From the NCBI GenBank assembly GCA_030844895.1, contig CM061224.1, positions 30,588,102-30,652,101 of the forward strand: a stretch of DNA of 64,000 nt. Reading direction: 5' to 3'. The notes beneath the pieces were generated by a model that saw only the letters and a list, made by a program, of their open reading frames with translations, was not told the DNA's origin and searched no databases. Every line of letters begins with the position of its first letter. Position 1 is the first letter of the stretch. Shown piece by piece: positions 56,501-64,000 of this stretch. A program made the position numbers and the translations under genes. This DNA comes from Ambrosia x helenae. Taxonomy: Eukaryota; Streptophyta; Magnoliopsida; Asterales; Asteraceae.

Positions 56501-57772
56501 GATATCCCTGATGAAAATCACATAATCACTACTGAGCCAGTCTCACCGTCTCAGATCGTTCATCCCATGGCAAATGCTCATCGTAAGAATGTGATTAAGA
56601 AAAATGAAAAGTCTGTTGGTAAGACTGTTGAAAAGAAAGAGTTAAAGAAAGTTGAGAAAAATGTGAGAAAACCGGTTGAAAAGAAAATTGAAACTAAATC
56701 TGAGAAAAATGTGGTTAAACCGGTAGAAAAGAAAAATGAGCTTAAATCTGAGAAAACCAATGAAATGAGCAATGAATCGTGTGACAAACCTGTCAAAATC
56801 TTTTATCGGATGCAAGGCTCCGATAAGATTTTATCTGATGATGAATATCCGATTAAGTTTGTCAATTATTCAAAAATCGAAAAGATCTGGCAGGAAAGTA
56901 CGATTTGGTTTCCAAAATTTGAAAGAACCAATGACATTCCTCAAGAAATTTTAGATAAAATTTATTCGGATAAAGATGCCAAGGTCAATGTCACACAATT
57001 TGTTTTGCCTGTTGATAAAGCAAACAGTTTTATTGAACCGACTTACTCGAAGGACCCTGCTCCTGAGAGTTTAAGGAAACAATGCATGGTCGATCGATAT
57101 CCCATTGCTAGCTTTTTCAAGTCGCCGATCAAAGAAAACTATGAGGAATACCGTGCGTGTTATAAGTGCGGGGAACGGGGACATTTACTTGCCGCCTGCC
57201 CGTACGTACGACACAAAAGGCACGAGGTGGAGATGAGGCAATATCATGATTATCCGGTTGATAACTACGGTTATTCACAGAGACGGTATTACCCTCAGCA
57301 AGAACCTTTTTATAATCAAAACAATTTTTACAACAAGAGGGAAAACCGTCCGATGACGTATGATAAGCGCAACCGGATAACCACTGAAAAATCTGTTAAG
57401 AAACCTGTGATGAACTCAACTGCTGATAACAAAAAGGTTGCTCCTAAACCTAATGGAAAACAAGCAGTTGGACCTGTCTCTGTTAAATCAGAGAAGGTAA
57501 CCAAGAAGGTTGCATTTAAAGATGAAGTAAAGAAACCGACTGAGACTTCAAAATCTCAGATACGGATCTTGAAAAGATCTGAGCAATCTTGGTCATCTAA
57601 GGAATCTGAAGGAGCCTCTACTTCACAGAATGAGAAGAGTGAGAAAAAGAAAATTATGAGTGAGAAGAAAGGGGTTGAGTTAACCCAAGATGTTTGTGAA
57701 TTGAAAGAATCTTTGAAACAACCCGTTCAAAGACCCAAGACCAAACAGGCTTGGGTCCCCCAAAAGAACTAA
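53582..57772 (+). pseudogene. SIRE-like copia gag, about 1,396 codons, three nonsense codons
   Basis: The start chosen is ATG 53582, six bases after an acceptor-like TTAATCGTTTGCAG. One frame runs to TAA 57770-57772, broken by TAG 53627-53629, TAG 54071-54073 and TAA 55985-55987. It has a UBN2-type gag region (KLMDMKEYNTWKTKFKIHVE; LWDMLRNRHDGNEKTRKLRM), a Q/N/P-rich stretch, knuckle 1 (CFNCGEKGHFKREC, 55109-55150), an acidic stretch, a coiled-coil-like segment (56000-56220), K/E-rich repeats around VEKK and SEKN, and knuckle 2 (CYKCGERGHLLAAC, 57158-57199). The protein would form the capsid shell. It is unusually long for a copia gag and has two well-separated CCHC knuckles. It ends QAWVPQKN. 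Confidence 0.85.
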
Positions 57773-57788
57773 CTGCTTTACTTTATAT

Positions 57789-60700
57789 GTGCAGGGAGCT
57801 CCAGCTGGCCCTGTTAGCAGCCTATGGATTGTTGACAGTGGAGCTTCCGGTCACATGACAGGGGACCTCACGCTACTCTTTGATATAAAAAACATTAACG
57901 GAGGTTATGTGGCATTTGCTGGTAATAAGGGAGGCTACATTACGATGGAGGGTAGTGTAAGCAATGGGGTCGTGACATTTGAGCGTATATCATACGTGAA
58001 ACAGATAGATTACAATCTGCTCAGTGTTAGTCAAATTTGTGATAAACAATTTTCTGTGTATTTTGATGACAAATCCTGCTACATCTTGAAACCTGGGTTT
58101 GAACTTCCGAAAGAGTGGGTGATGCTGAAGGCACCGAGAGTAAACAACTTGTATATTCTCGATATGTCCAAAGCAATGACCACCCATTGCCAAGTCACGT
58201 GTTTCCTCTCTAAGGCTACAGAAAAAGAATCGATTATGTGGCACAGGAGAATGGGACACATCCATTTGCGAAAGATGAACCAGTTAGTGAAAAATGAACT
58301 TGTCACGGGAGTTAATGTAAAACACTTCCATTTGAATGAGAAGTGTATCAGTTGCAAAAAGGGAAAGCAACACAAACAGTCCCATAGACCAAAGAAAGTC
58401 AATTCCGTTGAACTGCCGCTTGAGCGTTTGCATATGGATTTATTCGGTCCAGTCAGACGTAAAAGTCATGCCGGGGAGTTGTACTGTCTTGTGGTGACTG
58501 ATGATTATTCAAGATTTTCATGGGTAATGTGCTTGCATCAGAAAAGCGACACTTTTGACAACCTGAAGGTTCTGTTTACACGTCTGGAGAATATATATGG
58601 TCTGAAGATCAAACGAATCCGGAGTGACAATGGGACGAAGTTCAAAAACGCTCAGATGGAGGATCTTTGTGCAAACAAAGGAATTCATCATGAATATAGT
58701 GCTCCGTATACACCCCAGCAGAACGGTGTCGCAGAGAGAAAGAACAGGACTCTAATAGAGACGGCGAGAACTATGCTTGCGGATTCAAATCTTCCAGTCA
58801 TGTTCTGGAACGAAGCTATTTACGCGGCATGTTATACTCTTAACCGTGTTTTGACAGTGAAGAAGTTTGGCAAGACTTCTTATGAGCTGTTGAACCGACG
58901 CAAGCCGAATCTGGAGAATCTAGAACCAATTGGTGCCCCGTGTACAATGCTAAATCCTTCGGAGAAGTTCGCACCAAAGGCTGAAGAAGGTTATTTTGTT
59001 GGATATGCAACCCCATTAAAACGGGTATTCAACAAAAGAACTAGAAAAGTCGAGGAGTGGGCTAACGTCGAAGTTCAAAGATACACACAAAATGTACAGG
59101 GTGGAGGACCAGATTGGATGTTTGATTACAAAGACTTCTTTGAATCATTCAATCTAGATAGCATGGTTGAAGAAGCTGTACTTCGCTTATATTACGAGGT
59201 TGAAAACGCCGTAACTTCACCGTTAGTGCGTCCGATCACGGTAAATCCTCAAGCAGCTTCTAATGATACCACTGCTCCTGTACTGGAAGAAGAGGTGTTC
59301 CAAGAAGCTTCAACAACGCTTAATTCATCAGATTCAGAAGATGAAGACGATGATGCAACAAGTGAAGCTATTCTGGACAATGCTACAGTGACACCACCAG
59401 TGAACCCAACCAATAATGATGCTTCAACATCAAATGTGGGTAATGATCTGGTTTCTACAGAGAATTTGACAACTCAAACGGGAGTACAAGTACCTGATTA
59501 TCCGGAATCTCGGATACATCGGATACACCCGCTTGAACAGGTTATTGGTGATCCTGGTAGCAGTGTGATGACAAGAGGGCAGCTGAGAAATGCTCAAGCA
59601 CCAGAAAATATTGGCAACCTTGCTTTATATGCCAAAATACAGAAATCTGGTTTTCAAAATGACTGGTCTTTTGCTTGTTATGTTTCGCAGGTCGAGCCGC
59701 GGACATACAAGGATGCTCTTTTGGATGATGCCTGGGTGGAAGCAATGCAGGAGGAGTTATTACAATTCCAGAAACTTGGTGTATGGACACTGACAGATTT
59801 GCCCCCTGGAAGGAAGAAAATTGGAACCAAATGGGTGTTTAAGTGCAAGAAGGATGACAGAGGAGTCATAGTGCGAAACAAAGCTCGTTTGGTTGTTCAA
59901 GGTTTTCATCAGGTTGAGGGAATTGACTACAATGAAATCTATGCACCGGTTGCACGCTTGGAAGCTATCCGAATGTTCCTAGCGTTTGCATCATGGAAGA
60001 AATTTAAGGTGTATCAGATGGATGTACAGAGCGCTTTTCTTTACGGTGTGGTCAAAGAGGAAGTTTATGTAGGTCAACCGCCAGGCTTTGAGGACCCTAT
60101 TCACCGGGATAAGGTTTATGTGTTAAACAAAGCTCTCTACGGGTTGCACCAGGCTCCGAGACAATGGTATGAGGAGCTGAGCACGTATCTTCTCTCGAAA
60201 GGATACAAACGCGGACTGGTAGACTGCACACTGTTCACGAAACGAGCAGGAGATGATTTGCTTCTTGTACAAATTTATGTTGATGATATTATTTTCGGGT
60301 CAACTAACGAACTTCTGTGCAGGGAATTTGAAAGAGTTATGCAGGAAAAGTTCGAAATGAGCGCAATGGGAGAAATGCAGTTTTTCCTAGGCTTGCAGGT
60401 GGAGCAAAGACCAACGGGGATCTTTATTCACCAGATAAAATACGTTTCTGAAGTCTTGAGCCGATTCCAGATGGATGATTCGAAGCCGATGGATACCCTG
60501 ATACAGCCCAATCACGGGATTGGAGTTGATCTTAAGGGGGAGCTGACTGATCCATTTACATACAGAGCAATCGTCAGATCTCTGATGTATCTCACAGCGT
60601 CTAGACCTGATATAATGTTTGCAACATGTCTTTGTGCGCGATATCAATCGAAGCCGAAACAGAGTCATCTTGCAGCTGTCAAGCGTATCCTTAGATATCT

Positions 60701-61223
60701 GAAGGGTTGTCCATCGAAAGGACTTTGGTACCCTCATGATGATAATTTTGACCTAATCGCTTTTAGTGATGCAGATTGGGGCGGCTGTGACAAAGACAGC
60801 AAATCCACAACGGCTGGATGTCAGTTTATGGGGAGCAGGCTCGTGACCTGGCAATGCAAGAAACAAACCGCAGTTGCACTATCCACATGTGAAGCAGAAT
60901 ACGTTTCAGCATCGAGCTGCTGCTCACAGGTTCTTTGGATCCAACAACAGATGGTGGATTACGGTTTGCAATTTCTTAAAACCCCTATTTACTGTGATAA
61001 TGAGGCTGCAATCGCATTAACAAAAGACTTAGTAAATCACTCAAAGGCTAAACATATCCGGATTAAATATCATTTTATCCGTGATTTTTATGCTAAAGAG
61101 TTGATCGATATGGTCAAAATCCACACTGATTACCAACGCGCAGATCTTTTTACCAAAGCTTTTGACAAATCCAGATTTGATTATCTTTTAAAAGCTAACG
61201 GTATTAAAGAAAAACAGGACTGA
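57789..61223 (+). CDS. SIRE-like copia pol polyprotein, open throughout
   Basis: About 1,144 codons without a stop. Domains: aspartic protease (WIVDSGASGHMTGDL, near 57830), GAG-pre-integrase (MWHRRMGHIHLRKMNQL and CISCKKGKQH), integrase with D in HMDLFGPV, D in RSDNGTKFK and E in NGVAERKNRT, RT (TKWVFKCKKDDRGVIVRNKA, MDVQSAFLYGVVKEEV, YVDDIIFGSTN near 60280), and RNase H (FSDADWGGCDKDSKSTTAG, LSTCEAEYVSASSCC, CDNEAAIALTKD). It ends at TGA 61221-61223. It is in a different frame from gag: a stop and a shift lie between them, and TGCTTTACTTTATATGTGCAG-like sequence just upstream looks like a 3' splice site. The listed start (GTG) is nominal; the protein is presumably made as gag-pol. Confidence 0.92.
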   Translation: MQGAPAGPVSSLWIVDSGASGHMTGDLTLLFDIKNINGGYVAFAGNKGGYITMEGSVSNGVVTFERISYVKQIDYNLLSVSQICDKQFSVYFDDKSCYILKPGFELPKEWVMLKAPRVNNLYILDMSKAMTTHCQVTCFLSKATEKESIMWHRRMGHIHLRKMNQLVKNELVTGVNVKHFHLNEKCISCKKGKQHKQSHRPKKVNSVELPLERLHMDLFGPVRRKSHAGELYCLVVTDDYSRFSWVMCLHQKSDTFDNLKVLFTRLENIYGLKIKRIRSDNGTKFKNAQMEDLCANKGIHHEYSAPYTPQQNGVAERKNRTLIETARTMLADSNLPVMFWNEAIYAACYTLNRVLTVKKFGKTSYELLNRRKPNLENLEPIGAPCTMLNPSEKFAPKAEEGYFVGYATPLKRVFNKRTRKVEEWANVEVQRYTQNVQGGGPDWMFDYKDFFESFNLDSMVEEAVLRLYYEVENAVTSPLVRPITVNPQAASNDTTAPVLEEEVFQEASTTLNSSDSEDEDDDATSEAILDNATVTPPVNPTNNDASTSNVGNDLVSTENLTTQTGVQVPDYPESRIHRIHPLEQVIGDPGSSVMTRGQLRNAQAPENIGNLALYAKIQKSGFQNDWSFACYVSQVEPRTYKDALLDDAWVEAMQEELLQFQKLGVWTLTDLPPGRKKIGTKWVFKCKKDDRGVIVRNKARLVVQGFHQVEGIDYNEIYAPVARLEAIRMFLAFASWKKFKVYQMDVQSAFLYGVVKEEVYVGQPPGFEDPIHRDKVYVLNKALYGLHQAPRQWYEELSTYLLSKGYKRGLVDCTLFTKRAGDDLLLVQIYVDDIIFGSTNELLCREFERVMQEKFEMSAMGEMQFFLGLQVEQRPTGIFIHQIKYVSEVLSRFQMDDSKPMDTLIQPNHGIGVDLKGELTDPFTYRAIVRSLMYLTASRPDIMFATCLCARYQSKPKQSHLAAVKRILRYLKGCPSKGLWYPHDDNFDLIAFSDADWGGCDKDSKSTTAGCQFMGSRLVTWQCKKQTAVALSTCEAEYVSASSCCSQVLWIQQQMVDYGLQFLKTPIYCDNEAAIALTKDLVNHSKAKHIRIKYHFIRDFYAKELIDMVKIHTDYQRADLFTKAFDKSRFDYLLKANGIKEKQD

Positions 61224-62618
61224 TCACCACCTCAGTCTATCACCTTTTAGTTTAAATTTTTACTGTTTTTCAGAAAAATTTCGAAAAACCAAAAACAATG
61301 AAAAATTTCAAAATCCATAAAAAATTAGAAACTTTCTTTGCTGACTGCTATATCTTCTTCCCTTAGATTAATGCCGTCAGATTTCTGTGAACAAACGATA
61401 TCTGGGCAGTCACATATTTGAAATGCTCCAGCTTATCCTTGGGAACAGTAAATTCGAAAATCTATAAAAATCAGAAAATTCTAAAATGATTTCCTGGAGT
61501 ATAAAGGGAAATGATAGTACATCAGTGGGGATCTGACACATTCTAAGTAATGTACTGCTATATAGGGCGTGTGTCTGAGTCTGTGCGATGTGCTGATAGG
61601 CTTCGTAGACCTATTACTGCGTGCCTGATACATACATATCAAACGAATTGATGTGTGGATGAACTCCTCATGGGCATATGGTCTTAGTACCGTAATTTCG
61701 TTTGATAGGTTATTTGTACAAAACTCGGAGGTTTAGGGTCGTTATGTTATTAGTTGTCTGGGGATAGCCTCTCTGATCTTCTGCTGTAAGTCATTACGAA
61801 CCTAGATCAGACAGGGTGTCTTTATAAAAGAGCTATATGCCAAATCCTAAAGTTACCGAATTGAGGAACTTTCCATGTTATATGATGATCAAAGATTATC
61901 TATTACATCGTATTGATCACTGATGCAAATCATGATTAATATCAGTCCTCAACCTGGTATAGTGCATATGTTACTTTGCTGCATTAATTTGCTGACCTGT
62001 ATACCTCTATGCATTATATCTTGTACAATTACAGACGACGAAAGCATAATCACGCTTTACAATGAGTCTTTGTGCATTTACTTCTTGATACGGGAGTATG
62101 TCGTGTGCGTGGGAACCACAGACAATTGCGTTTATACTATAAATATCAGTATCAGTATAAAGCACTGCACAAAAGTCTGCATGTGAGTTTATGTGGATCA
62201 CAATATCAGCAATTGCCAGATCACACATTGTCTTTAATGATAATAATTTCAAAAAGATCAACGGTGTGATCAGATTTCTCAAAAACTGATATGATCCCTT
62301 TACCGGAAATCCCAAAAACATTTACAGTTTTTCATTTACATTTCTGCATTTTATTTTCTCGTCAAAAATTTACAAAACTCAAAAAGATTTTAGGTGTGTT
62401 TTAGCATAAACTTTAGAAAATCCAAAAAGATTTTTCATTTTCATATTATTTTTGATAACTGATGGTGGTTGATGTTGATTTTCTAAACCTTGATACACCA
62501 TTTGAGCTTTGTAATTTTTAAAATGTGAAAACATGATTGTTGGATGCTTAAAAGTTGGAAAATAATTGGACCGGGACTCGTTTTTGAGATTTGGAAAATT
62601 TTCAAAAATCCCATTTCT
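61224..62618. other. Non-coding spacer between pol and the additional ORF
   Basis: About 1.4 kb with no credible coding region. It contains runs of AAAATTTC/GAAAATC words (61250-61330 and 62330-62450) that resemble each other. It may hold the pol transcript's 3' end or regulatory DNA. Confidence 0.45.
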
Positions 62619-62840
62619 CATTCGCCCATTCGGTTGGTCGAATGTGGGATTTTCTGTATTCTTTCGTATGTTCTATATGGGCGAAGGAGAGTGTTCATGA
62701 TCATTTTCCTCATTCGAACCCTTTTGTCTCATTCGAACCCTTTCAATAGGGTCGAAGGAGACAAAAGCTTCTCCTTCGTACGCATAGAATGGGCGAAGGA
62801 GTATTCCTATATAGATACCCATTTCTCTCATTCGAACCTC
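62619..62840. repeat. Short-word cassette around an internal TATA box
   Basis: ATTCGCCC, GGTCGAATGTGGG, GGGCGAAGGAG, ATTCGAACCC, GGGTCGAAGGAG and CTCCTTCGTACGC words in both orientations. They surround TATATAG at 62808-62814. Confidence 0.8.
62808..62814 (+). promoter_or_regulatory. Candidate internal TATA box for the additional ORF
   Basis: TATATAG directly downstream of the cassette, in the same relative position as the LTR TATA boxes. Its activity is inference. Confidence 0.45.
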
Positions 62841-63304
62841 ATTCAATATTTTTCAGATTTTTCTTCAGTAATCTCACCTTGTTGCTTGAATATTTTGAAC
62901 CATTCCATTGTGTTCGTAACATCATTCTGATCATTTTGCACTCTCTTTCACAGGTTATCATCACAGATTACAGGATTTAATCTCTGTTTTCTAATCCGAG
63001 CCCTAACTGTTCTAAAATGTTTAAAATCACCATAATTGTTTCAATTGATGCTTAGGCTTTATTGTATGTGTGTTTTAGGGGGAGATATAACAAAAACCAT
63101 GGTTTAAAAACTGATTGTTTGATCAATTGATTGATAAGTTTGTTTAAACCCTAGTTTTTAAGTGAAAACACAAATACAATACATAATTGATGAATCTGCT
63201 AGTTTAGGATTGTTAATCGGCATCATTAGGATTAGTTTCAATCAAATGGACATGATCAGAAACACTAAATTTCAAAATTGAAATTTCAAAATTATGAACA
63301 GTCA

Positions 63305-63468
63305 CCTTCGACCAGTACGAATGGGCGAAGGAGAAGTTCAAACGGTCGAATGAGGAATAAGTGGGCGAACGAAACTTTTATTTAAAATTCATACATTCGT
63401 ACCATCTATGTTTCACATTCGCACCTTGCAAAAACTCTTTCGTACCCCCGTTTGGGCGAAAGAGAAGG
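63305..63468. repeat. Short-word cassette upstream of the additional ORF
   Basis: CTTCGACC, GGGCGAAGGAG, CGGTCGAATGAGG, GGGCGAACG, ATTCGCACC and GGGCGAAAGAG. It precedes the acceptor and ATG by 70-80 bases, mirroring the leader cassette in front of gag. Confidence 0.8.
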
Positions 63469-63544
63469 TTTGTTACCAAAACTTTTCAATTTGAAATTTT
63501 GTCGATTTTTAACATGTGTTTTTGTTTGTTTTGCAGATTTAACG

Positions 63545-64000
63545 ATGTCTGAACAACAGAAGACGACGGAACAAGCTGGATCATCATCACAGCCTGCTAA
63601 GCTTTTAGATTTTGAAAATGCGCATAACTGCTGTGCGTATCTCGGAGATGTAAAGAAGCATACAGAGTTCGTTGGCATTATTGATTTTCTGAAGAGATGC
63701 AGGGTGATAGATGCCATTGCTACCCAGACGGTTATTTACAGGGATATGATACAAGAATTTTGGTCGAATGCCAAACTTGACTTCTGGAAGTGCGAATCGT
63801 GTTTGACGAGCAAGATTCAAGGACAGAGAGTCATTGTTTGTGAAGATGATCTGAGAGAAGCGTTGAACTTGAATGATGAGCCAACAGATCCAAAGGAGTT
63901 TACTTTTATGGATCAGCGAAAGTGCTTCCTCAGAATGAAATACAATGGACCAATTACTGACGGTTCATTGCATAAGGGAAAACTGTGCCCTCAATTTAAA
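63545..64000 (+). CDS. Additional ORF of the SIRE-like element (partial, runs off window)
   Basis: ATG 63545 opens a frame of 152 codons with no stop to the window end. It starts MSEQQKTTEQAGSSSQPAKL, then AHNCCAYLGDVKKHTEFVGI, TVIYRDMIQEFW and VCEDDLREALNLNDEP. ATG lies eight bases after TTTTGCAG, an acceptor-like site. From memory, similar frames (xxxxFLxR..YAL..NPTIYxxxxxQFW type, with (S/R)EAxLRxxLxLxD) accompany Asteraceae copia elements and are often mis-annotated as enzymes. Their function is not known; SIRE elements have an envelope-like ORF in this place, but I see no signal peptide or membrane segment in the visible part. Confidence 0.7.
   Translation, partial: MSEQQKTTEQAGSSSQPAKLLDFENAHNCCAYLGDVKKHTEFVGIIDFLKRCRVIDAIATQTVIYRDMIQEFWSNAKLDFWKCESCLTSKIQGQRVIVCEDDLREALNLNDEPTDPKEFTFMDQRKCFLRMKYNGPITDGSLHKGKLCPQFK

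Noticed and set aside
61923..62321. Open frames of 87 and 104 codons in the spacer after pol
   Set aside because: No domain, no start context and AT-rich composition; likely chance.
52450..64000. SIRE-like element as an integrated plant virus
   Set aside because: The copia domain order, LTR, primer site and RNase H type identify a retrotransposon; no pararetroviral movement protein or coat domain was seen.

Overview
This window looks like nuclear DNA from a flowering plant, most likely an Asteraceae species. The reasons are a nuclear-type tRNA-Ala(UGC), a five-exon NIP aquaporin gene with GT-AG introns, and dense nested plant transposons: Tekay-type Ty3/gypsy, several Ty1/copia lineages including a SIRE-like element with an extra ORF, an L1-type LINE, hAT, CACTA, MITE and Helitron elements. 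The Asteraceae assignment rests on recalled resemblance of the SIRE-like element and its extra ORF to elements common in that family; I could not search for it.

Layout. 1-2.1 kb holds the tRNA gene and exon-like pieces of an unidentified gene. 2.5-9.8 kb is Helitron territory: a helicase remnant, hairpin/CTAG 3' ends, two pairs of opposed Helitron ends, and two hAT elements with target-site duplications (TSDs). 9.9-13.6 kb is a hAT element containing a 2.6 kb solo gypsy LTR (both with intact TSDs). 14.3-22.1 kb is a chimeric gypsy element: type-A LTR piece, 5'-truncated gag-pol, type-B 3' LTR. 22.6-25.0 kb (minus strand) is the one clearly intact host protein gene, a NIP2/Lsi1-like silicon-channel aquaporin. 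25.4-39.4 kb is a LINE split by a full-length, young-looking gypsy element (27384-38469, TSD AGACA) and by a CACTA foldback element (38698-39265, TSD ACA). 40.6-47.2 kb is a decayed copia element carrying a short non-autonomous LTR element inside its reverse transcriptase. 47.2-48.4 kb is a Helitron end with three phase-consistent exons of an unidentified gene. 48.6-52.4 kb is a second decayed copia element. From about 52.45 kb to the window end runs a large SIRE-like copia element: LTR, PBS, a gag reading frame of about 1,400 codons, an intact-looking pol, a 2.3 kb spacer, and an additional ORF running off the window.

How things work together. Each autonomous LTR element has the usual order: LTR promoter, tRNA-iMet primer site, gag, protease, then (gypsy) RT-RNase H-integrase or (copia) integrase-RT-RNase H, polypurine tract and LTR. 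Most copies carry nonsense or frameshift lesions; the SIRE-like pol is the longest uninterrupted frame. The most striking unexplained structure is a pair of short-word cassettes (GGTCGAA/GGGCGAA and complements, or GGCGATTAGG/CCTAATCGCC). They lie just upstream of the TATA box and again several hundred bases downstream, in gypsy LTRs of types A and B and in the SIRE-like copia element. The same layout recurs in front of the extra ORF, suggesting that it has its own promoter.
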